Shown: positions 17,545 through 25,689 of the stretch, piece by piece
How positions within the stretch are numbered: the stretch's first letter is position 1
Layout of the letters: each line of letters begins with the position of its first letter
NCBI GenBank assembly: GCA_037201625.1
Contig: JBBCGR010000002.1
Span: 124,001-188,000 of the forward strand
Direction of reading: 5' to 3'
Length of the DNA stretch: 64,000 bases
Source of the DNA: JAMXLO01 sp037201625
GTDB lineage: Bacteria; Pseudomonadota; Alphaproteobacteria; Acetobacterales; Acetobacteraceae
Made by a program: the position numbers and the translations under genes
The notes under the pieces: generated by a model
The model's database searches: none
What the model was told of the DNA's origin: nothing
Seen by the model: only the letters and a program-made list of their open reading frames with translations

Positions 17545-19077
17545 TCATTCCGCGGCCTCGCGGCGCACGGGGAGAAAGTCTTCAGGGAAATGCTCCAGCG
17601 CGCTCATCACCGGGTACGGGATGAACCCGCCCAGCGCGCACAAGGAGCCGAACTTCATGGTGTGGCAGAGGTCGCGCAGCAGATCGAGATTCGCCTCCGG
17701 CTTGTCGCCCGCCATGATGCGGTCGATCACCTCCATGCCACGCACCGAGCCGATGCGGCACGGCGTGCATTTGCCGCACGACTCCTCGGCACAGAACTCC
17801 ATCGCGAAGCGCGCCTGGTGCGCCATGTCCACCGTGTCGTCGAACACCACGATGCCGCCATGGCCGATCAGCCCGTCCTTCGCGGCGAATGCCTCGTAGT
17901 CGAACGGCGTGTCGAACAGCGCGGGCGGGAAATAGGCGCCGAGCGGCCCGCCGACCTGCACCGCGCGTACCGGCCGCCCCGATAACGTGCCACCGCCGAT
18001 ATCGTTCACCAGTTCGCCGAGCGTCACGCCGAAGCCGCACTCGAACAGACCGCCGTAGCGGACATTGCCGGCAAGCTGGATCGGCATCGTGCCGCGCGAG
18101 CGCCCCATGCCGATCCCGCGGTAGAACTCCGCGCCGCGCTCCAGGATCACCGGCACGCTGGCGAGGGAGATCACGTTGTTGATCACGGTCGGCGCGCCGA
18201 ACAGCCCCTTGTGCGCCGGCAGCGGCGGCTTGGCGCGCACCTGGCCGCGCCGTCCCTCCAGGCTCTCCAGCAGCGACGTCTCCTCGCCGCAGACATAGGC
18301 GCCGCCGCCGACCCGCTGCTCGATGTCGAACTCCGCCCCCAGCAGCCCAGCGCGCCGCGCGACGGCGAGTGCGGCCTCGAACGTGGCGATGGCGTGCGGG
18401 TATTCCGAGCGGGTGTAGACGTAGCCCTTGCGCGCGCCGACCGCGAAGCCGGCGATCGCCATGCCCTCGATCAGCACGAACGGATCGCCTTCCATCAGCA
18501 TCCGGTCGGCGAAGGTGCCGGAATCGCCCTCATCGGCGTTGCAGACGATGAATTTCCGCGCGCCCGGCGTGTCGGCCACGGTCTTCCACTTGATGCCGGT
18601 CGGGAAGCCGGCGCCGCCGCGCCCGCGCAAACCGGACTGCGTCACCAGGTCGATGGTCGCCGCCGGCCCCAGGTCGCGCGCACGCTCCAGGCCGCGCAGG
18701 CCGCCATGCGCGCGATAATCGTCGAGCGACAGCGGATCGACGATGCCGCAGCGGGCGAAGGTCAGGCGGGTCTGGCGGGCGAGATAGGGCAGCGCCTCGG
18801 GCCGGCCCAGGCGCAACGGATGCGCGCCGCCGCTCAGGAAGCCGGCGTCCAGCAGGCTCGAGATGTCGGCCACGGTCACCGGGCCGTAGGCGATGCGGCC
18901 CTCCGGGGTGGCGACCTCCACCATCGGCTCCAGCCAGAACAGGCCGCGCGAGCCGGTGCGCACCACCTGCACCTCGCCCACGCGCACGTCGCCGGCCTGG
19001 CGCAGCAGCGAGGCCACCGCATCGGCGCCCAGCGCCAGCGCGGCCGCATCGCGGGGGATGTAGACCCGCACCGTCAC
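17545..19077 (-). CDS. fdsB: Formate dehydrogenase beta (NADH-binding, NuoF-like) subunit
   Basis: A 510-residue FMN- and NAD-binding subunit that passes electrons from the alpha subunit to NAD+. About the first 135 residues are the thioredoxin-like N-terminal domain. The NuoF core follows with RGRGGAGFPTGIKWK (NAD/FMN-binding glycine loop), CNADEGDSGTF, GGGAYVCGEETSLLESLEG and the 4Fe-4S motif ESCGKCTPCR. The start codon is GTG and overlaps the fdsG stop (GTGA), which implies translational coupling. Confidence 0.95.
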   Translation of the reverse strand: MTVRVYIPRDAAALALGADAVASLLRQAGDVRVGEVQVVRTGSRGLFWLEPMVEVATPEGRIAYGPVTVADISSLLDAGFLSGGAHPLRLGRPEALPYLARQTRLTFARCGIVDPLSLDDYRAHGGLRGLERARDLGPAATIDLVTQSGLRGRGGAGFPTGIKWKTVADTPGARKFIVCNADEGDSGTFADRMLMEGDPFVLIEGMAIAGFAVGARKGYVYTRSEYPHAIATFEAALAVARRAGLLGAEFDIEQRVGGGAYVCGEETSLLESLEGRRGQVRAKPPLPAHKGLFGAPTVINNVISLASVPVILERGAEFYRGIGMGRSRGTMPIQLAGNVRYGGLFECGFGVTLGELVNDIGGGTLSGRPVRAVQVGGPLGAYFPPALFDTPFDYEAFAAKDGLIGHGGIVVFDDTVDMAHQARFAMEFCAEESCGKCTPCRIGSVRGMEVIDRIMAGDKPEANLDLLRDLCHTMKFGSLCALGGFIPYPVMSALEHFPEDFLPVRREAAE

Positions 19078-19544
19078 CGCGCGCGTTCCAGCGCCGCGTC
19101 GATCCGCCCGGTGTCGAGCCGGCCGAGCGGCGCGCCGTCCAGCATGGCGGACGGGCCGATCGCGCAGAGGCCGAGACAGAACACCGGCTCCAGCGTCACG
19201 GCGCCATCGGCCGTCGTGTCGTGCCAGTCGACGCCGAGACGCTGGCGGACATGCGCGGCGAGCGCATCAGCCCCGAGCGACTGGCAGGCCTCCGCCCGGC
19301 ACAGCCGCAGCACGTGCCGGCCTGGCAAGGTTCCGCGAAAATCATGATAGAAGCTTACCACGCCATGCACCTCGGCCCGCGTCAGGTTCAGCGCCTCCGC
19401 CACCATCGGCACCGCCTCCGCATGGATGTAGCCGAAGACGGCCTGCAGGGCGTGCAGGATCGGCAGTGTCGCACCTTCCCGTCCGCTTTCGCCGGCAATG
19501 ATCTCGGCCCCGCGTTCACGGGTCCACGGCTCGAACCCGGCCAC
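19074..19544 (-). CDS. fdsG: Formate dehydrogenase gamma (NuoE-like) subunit
   Basis: A 156-residue thioredoxin-fold 2Fe-2S protein and the first gene of the operon. The four cluster Cys residues are in CRAEAC and CLGLC, the spacing seen in NuoE and FdsG. GVVSFYHDFR is the family segment. The start is GTG with a strong AGGAGGGAG site upstream. No LysR-type fdsR regulator is next to it; the gene upstream is a divergent membrane protein, so regulation is not evident from context. Confidence 0.93.
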   Translation of the reverse strand: MAGFEPWTRERGAEIIAGESGREGATLPILHALQAVFGYIHAEAVPMVAEALNLTRAEVHGVVSFYHDFRGTLPGRHVLRLCRAEACQSLGADALAAHVRQRLGVDWHDTTADGAVTLEPVFCLGLCAIGPSAMLDGAPLGRLDTGRIDAALERAR

Positions 19545-19630
19545 TCCGCTCCCTCCTGGATTGGATCCCCACTTTGTCCCTTAAATGAGGGCCTTGTCGG
19601 CGGAAATGCAAGCGCGCCAGGGGGCAGGCC

Positions 19631-21142
19631 ATGAACGCCAGGACACCGGCAGCGGTTGCAGCGGCCACTCTGTGCCTCCTGTGGGTCGCGCTGTGGAACG
19701 GCTTCCCGCTGATGTTCCCCGACACCATCAAGTACCTTGGCGTCGCGCGCACGCTGGCGCCGACCTGGGACCGGCCGCCCTTCTACGGCTGGGCGATCCG
19801 CCTGCTGACCGGCCAGGGACCGCTCTGGCCGATGGTCATCCTGCAATCCGCCGCCGTCGCCACGACGCTGTGGCTCACGTTCCGCTGCCTGGCCGGCGCG
19901 CGCCACCTGGCTTTCCTGGCGATCATCGCGACGCTGGCCGCCGGCAGCAGCCTGCCCTGGTTCACCGGCCAGATCATGTGCGACTTCGCGACCCCCCTCC
20001 TGCCGCTCAGCCTCTTCCTGCTGGCGTTCTGCGGCGGCCGCCTGGACCGGCGGGAGCGGCTGTTCATCGTCGCAATGGTGTTCATCGCCGCGCTCATCCA
20101 CACCTCCCACCTGTTGCTGGCCGGCGCACTGGTCGCCGCCCTCGCCGCGGCGCGCGGGCTGGTCCTGTCGTCACCCTCCTGGCGCGGCCTGGCGCTGTTC
20201 GCCGGCGCGACCGCCGCGGCGGCCGTCGCCGTCATTGCCAGCAACCAGGCCTTCTTCGGCCGGGCGGTGCTGGCGCCCGCCGGTGCCGCCTTCGCCCTCG
20301 ACCGGACACTGAGCAACGGCACCGCGCGCGCCTATCTCGACCGGCATTGCGGCCAGGCGAGCTTCGTCCTGTGCCGCTACCGCGAGGCCATGCCGACACC
20401 GCCCGGCTGGCTGCTGTGGAGCTGGGACAGCCCGCTCTGGACCGTCTGGGCCACCGGCGACGGCGAGCCGGACGCGACCCGGGCGGCCTTCGAGACGGCG
20501 GCGGTCGAGGCCGCGCGCCCCGAGATGGAGCGTCTGCTCGCCGGGATCTGGCGCGAATTCCCGCTGGCCAACCTCACGAATGCGGCGACGGACGCGCTGC
20601 GCCAGCTTGCCGCGGCGCATACCGGCGAGGAATTGGCGGTGCACGGGCGGTTCCCCGGGCTGGAATGGGAACTGGCCGATCGCGCGCCGGCGCAGCTTGC
20701 CGCGTTCCAGGCGTCGCGCCAGGACACCGGCCGGCTGCTGACCGGGGCATTCCGCTGGATCGACCTCGCGGTGCTCGCCCCGTCCATCGCGCTGGTCTAT
20801 GCCGGCCTCCGCTCCCCGCGGCGCGACCGGCTGTGGCTGTGCTTCACCGCCATCGTCCTCCTGGCGCTGCTCGCCAACGCGGCGATCTGCGGCGGGCTGG
20901 CGGGTCCCGCCAACCGCTACCAGGCGCGGCTGGTCTGGCTGGTGGAGTTCGCCGCCGCGCTGTTCCTGCTGGGCCGCCTGCCCTACGCGGCCTTCAGCGG
21001 GATGCGCGCGCCGGTCGCCGGCTGCGCCACGCCGCCGCGCAGCGCACCGGGCTCGCCGCTGCCCCAGAACGTCTCGAACCCGGCCGGCAGGCGGCGGCTG
21101 TTCGGCACCGACAGCCAGAGCCGGAACAGCAGCCGCTCCTGA
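19631..21142 (+). CDS. Polytopic membrane protein of unknown function (GT-C-like)
   Basis: A 503-residue hydrophobic protein with about eight to ten predicted membrane helices, split between an N-terminal block (residues 5 to 210) and a C-terminal block (about 375 to 455), and a hydrophilic periplasmic-looking part between. The early acidic segment LMFPDTIKYL after helix 1 recalls the Asp-containing first loop of GT-C lipid-linked glycosyltransferases, but I cannot assign a family. The last 53 residues are polar and run 160 bp into the convergent dioxygenase gene, so the true end may be an accidental read-through of a gene that once stopped earlier. It is divergent from the formate dehydrogenase operon. 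Confidence 0.7.
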   Translation: MNARTPAAVAAATLCLLWVALWNGFPLMFPDTIKYLGVARTLAPTWDRPPFYGWAIRLLTGQGPLWPMVILQSAAVATTLWLTFRCLAGARHLAFLAIIATLAAGSSLPWFTGQIMCDFATPLLPLSLFLLAFCGGRLDRRERLFIVAMVFIAALIHTSHLLLAGALVAALAAARGLVLSSPSWRGLALFAGATAAAAVAVIASNQAFFGRAVLAPAGAAFALDRTLSNGTARAYLDRHCGQASFVLCRYREAMPTPPGWLLWSWDSPLWTVWATGDGEPDATRAAFETAAVEAARPEMERLLAGIWREFPLANLTNAATDALRQLAAAHTGEELAVHGRFPGLEWELADRAPAQLAAFQASRQDTGRLLTGAFRWIDLAVLAPSIALVYAGLRSPRRDRLWLCFTAIVLLALLANAAICGGLAGPANRYQARLVWLVEFAAALFLLGRLPYAAFSGMRAPVAGCATPPRSAPGSPLPQNVSNPAGRRRLFGTDSQSRNSSRS

Positions 21143-22062
21143 TGGCTGACGCTGTCGTCCTCATACGCGGTGCGGCCGTGGAAGATGACGTGGTTGTTGA
21201 GCAACTGGATGTCGCCGGGCACGAAAGGCGCGTGCAGGCACACCTCCTCCGCCACCTCCGCCATCAGGTCCAGCGCCTCATTCTGCGCCGCGGTCAGGCG
21301 CGGCACCTCGGGGAATTCCTGGGCCTGCTCGACGTAGGTGCGTGAGTATTGACAGGTCAGCTTGCCGTCGTGCACGCCGAACACCGGCAGCGGGAAGGCA
21401 CGCGTCGCCGCCACGCCGTCCTCATCCGCCGGCCGCGCCCGCCAGTAGTCCTGGCACAGCAGGGCCAGCAGGTCCGGGCGGCGGCGGCGGATCTCGTTGT
21501 AGATCGTCACGATGCTGGTGAGCTTGCTGATCCCGCCGGCCTTGGCGTTGCGCGCGCAGAGCAGGGCGATGACGTCGCAGCGGTCGGTGTGCCAGCGCAA
21601 CGGGCCGGTGGAGCGGGCGCGGGCGCGTGAGGAGACGACCGCGCCGGGAGCGGCCTCGATGTAGCTCTTGTCGGTGCGGCGGGTCTCGTCGCGCACCTCG
21701 CCCATGATCTCGCCGCGCCCGTTCTGGTAGACGGCGGTGCCCAGATGCAGGCCGAGACCCCAGAAGATCCGGCGGATGTCGTCATCGGCGTAGCGCTCCA
21801 CCGGCAGGCCGCGCAGGCGGATGGCGCCGAGGCCGTTCTCGAGTTCGTCGCTGATCTCGGCGAGCAGGGCGGCGGTGGTGGGCAGCGGGAAGTCGTCGCG
21901 GCTGAAGCCGAACAGCGGGCGCTGTGCGCGCTTCACCTGGTCGAGGGCCGCGTCGAGTTCGGCGCGATGGGTGTCGGTGAGCGTGCGGATCCACGCCCCG
22001 GACTGGTCCAGATCCGTGCCGTGCCAGCCGGCGCGGCCGGCGAGCGGCGGAGGGGTGGTCAT
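20983..22062 (-). CDS. TauD/TfdA-family Fe(II)/2-oxoglutarate dioxygenase
   Basis: A 359-residue TauD-fold dioxygenase. The HxD metal pair is in RWHTDRCD (about residues 158-160), the distal His in NNHVIFHGRTAYED (about residue 302), and the 2-oxoglutarate-binding Arg follows in RLLFRLWLSVPN. The C-terminal segment ending GALRGGVAQP matches the usual length of this subgroup, so the whole frame is credible although it overlaps the convergent membrane-protein gene by 160 bp. Substrates in the family range from taurine to aryloxyacetates and betaines. None can be inferred here. Confidence 0.9.
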   Translation of the reverse strand: MTTPPPLAGRAGWHGTDLDQSGAWIRTLTDTHRAELDAALDQVKRAQRPLFGFSRDDFPLPTTAALLAEISDELENGLGAIRLRGLPVERYADDDIRRIFWGLGLHLGTAVYQNGRGEIMGEVRDETRRTDKSYIEAAPGAVVSSRARARSTGPLRWHTDRCDVIALLCARNAKAGGISKLTSIVTIYNEIRRRRPDLLALLCQDYWRARPADEDGVAATRAFPLPVFGVHDGKLTCQYSRTYVEQAQEFPEVPRLTAAQNEALDLMAEVAEEVCLHAPFVPGDIQLLNNHVIFHGRTAYEDDSVSHQERLLFRLWLSVPNSRRLPAGFETFWGSGEPGALRGGVAQPATGARIPLKAA

Positions 22063-22257
22063 GGCGGGCGCTCCAACGGTTCCGGGCCGTTGTTGGGCGG
22101 GGGGATTTGGGTTGTCAATCGTGGGGGGTGGGGGTGGCGAGCACTATGCGGGTTACCGGTCTTGTTTCTGCAACATGATCTTCTATTGCGAGGGTGAGGA
22201 TTCTGGAGGGGGCGACCCGGCTGACAGGACCCTGCTGCTGTTACAGAACAAGGAGAC

Positions 22258-22746
22258 TCACGGGATCGAAAATTTCAGAACGCGATAGAGTTGGAAATCG
22301 GTCATCACCGGCACCTCGAATATACTGCAGATATCCGGTCCTTCCGGTTTGCTCTTTGCCGCTTTGGCTTGGAGACCTCTCGGGTGACTACGATCCTGTC
22401 AGGCGCTGCCATCGCCGCGGCGACCAGAAAAGGGTCCTTGGCAATCTTCTCGATTTCGACATCAGTGAGATCAGGAGCGTAGCCATGCACGAGGACATGC
22501 GTCACCCGGGCGCGGGCGATCGGCTCGCTCAGAATCATCTGATCTCGGACCGCCTTCTGCTTGAACCAATCCGCCAACGGCCCCGGCGGCGGCGTCACCT
22601 CAATCAAAGATGACCCGCGGTACTTTGATAATGTTCCGTGCCGCCATTTGGAGGAGCCAGGCCCAGAGCTGTGGAATGCGATCGACGGGGTAATAATCCT
22701 CATGCGCCTGTATCAGAACGTTTGCATCGAGGAGATAAAGGGTCAT
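22258..22746 (-). pseudogene. DUF4411 (PIN-domain toxin-like) gene, two compensating frameshifts
   Basis: The frame starts MTLYLLDANVLIQAHEDYYP, a typical DUF4411/PIN start with the first catalytic Asp in LDAN. It stops after 48 codons (VPRVIFD then TGA). Removing one base near 22602 continues into EVTPPPGPLADWF through GYAPDLTDVEIEKIAKDPF and VTREVSKPKRQRANRK. Adding one base near 22340 then continues into PDICSIFEVPVMTDFQLYRVL, ending at 22258. The two shifts cancel and the total of 489 bp equals the normal family length. Its start overlaps the stop of the ImmA/IrrE gene (ATGA). In this family pair DUF4411 is the presumed RNase toxin. The gene is inactivated unless both shifts are sequencing errors. 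Confidence 0.85.
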
Positions 22747-23969
22747 CGCATCGGGCGGCGCTCTTCTCGGAGCAGGCGGGGCACCGACGCAGGTCCGACG
22801 CCGAGAATTTTGGCCGCCCGGGTGTAGGTCAGGGTTTCTTCCTGCAGCGCGCGGCGCACGGTATCGAGAAGTCCCGCCCCCAGCCTGTGCCGGCGGACGA
22901 TGTAGCTGGAAGGCCCTCTGTCGTCCGGCTTCCTGTTCCGCTTTTCTCGCTCCTTCTCCCGTCGCCAGCGCTCGGCGAACATGGCGAACAGCGATGATGC
23001 GACAGTGCGGGCAATCCAGCCTTTCTGCACAAACCGATAGGCGACAGCGGGCTCGCTGACGTTCCATACGCCGGCGAGGCTGGTAACGGCTGCGCTCACG
23101 CTGTCGAAGTCAGCCGTCTGGAGGCTTGAGAAATCAGGAATCGCATCGGGCGGCAGGAGGAATTGGCTCGCCGTATCGTTGCAGAATCGTTCGACGACAT
23201 TTTCCGGCACATCGCGCAGGGGGCCGCTGACACCGCTCGCGCCGATCCAGATATGTGCCAGTTCGTGAACGAGGGTGAACGGACGTGCCGCTTCGGCGTC
23301 GTTGTCGTTGATGACGACGAACGGTGCCAATCCATCAGCCAGGGCGAAACCTCGAAACACGTCCTCGCCGAGGTCCGAATGGTACGACCCGACATCACCA
23401 AGAAGCAGGACATAGACCCCTGCCTTTTCGGCCGCCGCGCGCAGCAGCGCGAACAACTGCGTGGCTCCCTTGCATCGCCTTTGCTGGTCCTCGGTGATAC
23501 CGAGCGTGGTCCGGATCGCCGCCGCCACCTTGCGCGTCTCGTCAGTGATTCGGGCGGACCCGACGAATGGCAGCAGGTCCGCACCATCCTCTGACTCCTC
23601 AAGCGCCTCGCGCAGCATTTGCTGCCGTGCGCGAACGTCGCGAACGAGGGCATCCAGCGTCGCATTGTCGCGGGCTGAGACGCTCCTGGCTTGCGACCTG
23701 AAATCCTCGCCTCGCTCCCCGCGCCTCGGCGGCGCCGGCAGGTAGAACGCAATGAGAGGACGGCGATAGGCCGCCACGGCTTTCCGCAAAAGCGATTGGC
23801 CAGCGTCGCCGTCGCCCGACTCGAGCTTGTGGAGCCTTTCGACAGCCGTTGCCTTCGCCGTGTCCTTCAGACCGAGTTTCTCCGCCGCTTCGGCCAGCGA
23901 CAGTCCAGCCGTCTCCCTCGCCCATTTCAGGATATCTGGATTGATGCGCTCGGAGGGCCCGATGTCCAT
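22743..23969 (-). CDS. XRE-family HTH plus ImmA/IrrE metallopeptidase, antitoxin-like
   Basis: A 408-residue protein. Residues about 8-60 form an XRE helix-turn-helix (ILKWARETAGLSLAEAAEKLGL). The C-terminal half is an ImmA/IrrE zinc peptidase with HELAH at about residues 235-239. A late basic segment (RREKEREKRNRKPDD) and a possible second HTH (TYTRAAKILGVGPASVPRLL) end the protein. Proteins of this layout are paired with DUF4411 genes, exactly as here, and are thought to repress the pair and control the partner by cleavage. Since the toxin gene is broken, the surviving gene may be an orphan. Confidence 0.88.
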   Translation of the reverse strand: MDIGPSERINPDILKWARETAGLSLAEAAEKLGLKDTAKATAVERLHKLESGDGDAGQSLLRKAVAAYRRPLIAFYLPAPPRRGERGEDFRSQARSVSARDNATLDALVRDVRARQQMLREALEESEDGADLLPFVGSARITDETRKVAAAIRTTLGITEDQQRRCKGATQLFALLRAAAEKAGVYVLLLGDVGSYHSDLGEDVFRGFALADGLAPFVVINDNDAEAARPFTLVHELAHIWIGASGVSGPLRDVPENVVERFCNDTASQFLLPPDAIPDFSSLQTADFDSVSAAVTSLAGVWNVSEPAVAYRFVQKGWIARTVASSLFAMFAERWRREKEREKRNRKPDDRGPSSYIVRRHRLGAGLLDTVRRALQEETLTYTRAAKILGVGPASVPRLLREERRPMR

Positions 23970-24334
23970 GCCGCCACATTAGGCCGATCCAGACGGCAGC
24001 GGAATCGGTTGAGCGTCCTCATGACACGGCGCGACATGACGTTACGCGCCTTGACCGATCACGAAGCCCACCGGCCAGGTCAGAAGAAGCCATCTTGCCA
24101 CACGCGCCGCAGGTTCCCTATATGTTCCGAGATGGACGTATCCCGACCACCCGAGCCGCCGACCAACTCTTGCTGGCACGACTACACATTGCGCGTGCAT
24201 CTCTCTGCTATTGGCAGCCGGGTCCACACCTCTGTTCACCGTGGCTGCGTTGCTCGATTTTGCATACCAAGGCGGACCGCAGCATCTTTCACTTCCTCGG
24301 CTTCTCACGCTACGATCCGTCGTCTCATCCCACA

Positions 24335-24515
24335 TCTCTTTGAGACCAAACCGGCGCGCCGCCCCCACTGCGCGCCCGCTTCGACATCACGTCTCATGCG
24401 GCGACCGAACGTCCCGCCTCCGTCTCTTTGAGACCAAACCGTCGCACCCACATCGCAGCCCGCGTCCCACGCCACGACGCACCGTCTCGCCACACATTCC
24501 CTTGAGACCGAATCA
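24335..24515. repeat. GTCTC/GAGAC repeat cluster, three copies
   Basis: The box tctctttgagaccaaaccg occurs identically at 24335-24353 and 24423-24441, and in decayed form (ttcccttgagaccgaatca) at 24497-24515. GTCTCTTTGAGAC is itself an inverted repeat. Each box is preceded 13 to 32 bp upstream by another GTCTC. The stretch 23970-24654 holds no convincing gene and appears less GC-rich than the flanks. The repeats lie upstream of the ImmA/IrrE gene on its strand and might be operator sites or mobile-element remains. The function is unknown. Confidence 0.6.
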
Positions 24516-24526
24516 GCGGACCGTCG

Positions 24527-24600
24527 GCCGCTCGCGATCAACCGGCGCAGCGCCGCGGCGTCGGCCGCCCGGCGTTGCTTCTGCTCGATCGTCGCGTCCC
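24527..24600 (-). pseudogene. Relic of the 3' end of a ptsN-like gene
   Basis: This stretch aligns base by base with the 3' end of ptsN at 25243-25320 at roughly three quarters identity. Translated on the minus strand it gives EQKQRRAADAAALRRLIASG, against VQKLRQAADAAALHRLLASG in ptsN. The ptsN stop (TGA) has become a sense codon here. Nothing else of a PTS gene is visible upstream of it on that strand. The DUF2934 gene sits between the two copies. Confidence 0.65.
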
Positions 24601-24654
24601 CGCCAGGCCCCGGAGCAAATGACCCGCCCGGCCGGCCGGGACATGGAACCGAGT

Positions 24655-25113
24655 TCAGTCGGGATAGGTCTCGAATTCGCGGCTCAGACGCCAATGCTCT
24701 TCGGCGCGTCCCTCGGGACAGCCTTCCCGAAGCCAGACGAAGTAGGCGCGCTCGCGCAGGTGCTGGTCAAAAGCGCGGCACCAGTGTTCGGCGTCCTGGC
24801 CGTCCGGATGACCAGCGTTCTGCCAGAGGAAATACGCGCGCTCCCGAAGCACATTCTCCAAGCCCTGCCTCGTGCCTTCCAGAATATGGCGATCATCGCC
24901 GTACGGCGCCAGCGGCCCGCCCCTGGCGACATGAACCTTCGCCGTGAGAGTCCGGACATCATCAGCCGGGACAAGCTGCGCGTGCGCAGCCAGCTTCAAT
25001 GCCTTCTCACAGAAAACGTCATCCGACAGGGCGTCGCAGTCATCGACAACGACTGGGAAAGTGTGAAGGACGGTGCCAAATCCGTTGGACACGTCGATCA
25101 GGCGTTCCGGCAT
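24655..25113 (-). CDS. DUF2934-containing hypothetical protein
   Basis: A 152-residue protein starting MPERLIDVSNGFGTVLHTFP. The C-terminal half has two copies of a short motif, RERAYFLWQNAGHPDG..AEHW and RERAYFVWLREGCPEG..EEHW, which match the DUF2934 domain (a small helical unit found in many alphaproteobacterial proteins of unknown role). The N-terminal 75 residues resemble the front part of other small Acetobacteraceae proteins but have no known function. It is cytoplasmic, with no signal peptide or membrane segment. It lies between ptsN and the ptsN relic. Confidence 0.75.
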   Translation of the reverse strand: MPERLIDVSNGFGTVLHTFPVVVDDCDALSDDVFCEKALKLAAHAQLVPADDVRTLTAKVHVARGGPLAPYGDDRHILEGTRQGLENVLRERAYFLWQNAGHPDGQDAEHWCRAFDQHLRERAYFVWLREGCPEGRAEEHWRLSREFETYPD

Positions 25114-25242
25114 GGCGAGGCCCTTTCGGCAATCGATCAATGGTGCCGCCACGATTGGCCGCCCGGGTTAACAAAGCCCTATGGGGCCTGCTGCCAACAC
25201 CTCACGGTGAACCACGATCTGCGGAGCATGGCAGCCCCGCCG

Positions 25243-25689
25243 TCACCCGCTCGCGAGCAACCGGTGCAGCGCCGCCGCGTCCGCCGCCTGGCGCAGTTTC
25301 TGCACGAACACCGCATCCCGCAGCGGACGCGACAGCGCGGCCAGGGTCGCGAGATGCTGGTTGCCGCCGTCCGGCGGACTGAGCAGCAGGATCACCAGAT
25401 CCACCGGCTTCTCGTCGATCGAAGCGAAGTCGATCGGCCGCGCCAGGCGGACGAACAGCGCGAACGGTGCGGCCAGCGCCTCCAGCCTGGCGTGCGGCAG
25501 CGCGAAGCCCTTGCCGAGCCCGGTCGATCCCAGCGCCTCGCGCGCCTGCAATGCCTCGAAGATCGCCCGGCGGTCCCGCCCGAGCGCCAGCGCCGCGCGC
25601 CCCGCCAGGTCCTGCAGCAACTGCGCCTTGTCCGCGACACGCAGCCCGACCACCACACGCTCAGGCCCGATGATCTCGCCGACCGTCAC
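25243..25689 (-). CDS. ptsN: PTS IIA(Ntr)-type regulatory protein
   Basis: A 148-residue EIIA domain of the fructose/nitrogen-PTS type. The phosphorylated His is in the GFALPHARL motif, and LVILLLSPPDGGNQHLATLA is conserved in the family. No transporter IIB or IIC domain is nearby, so the protein is regulatory. It starts with GTG overlapping the kdpE stop (GTGA) and is therefore the last gene of kdpD-kdpE-ptsN. In E. coli, unphosphorylated EIIA(Ntr) binds and stimulates KdpD, so this arrangement suggests a built-in link between PTS phosphorylation state and potassium uptake. That link is inferred for this organism. Confidence 0.88.
   Translation of the reverse strand: MTVGEIIGPERVVVGLRVADKAQLLQDLAGRAALALGRDRRAIFEALQAREALGSTGLGKGFALPHARLEALAAPFALFVRLARPIDFASIDEKPVDLVILLLSPPDGGNQHLATLAALSRPLRDAVFVQKLRQAADAAALHRLLASG

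Noticed and set aside
24335..24515. GTCTC boxes as a CRISPR array
   Set aside because: Only two good copies, irregular spacing, and no cas genes nearby.
24042..24694. ORFs in the 24.0-24.7 kb stretch as genes
   Set aside because: The proteins have no coherent domain or membrane features, and the frames run through repeats and the ptsN relic.
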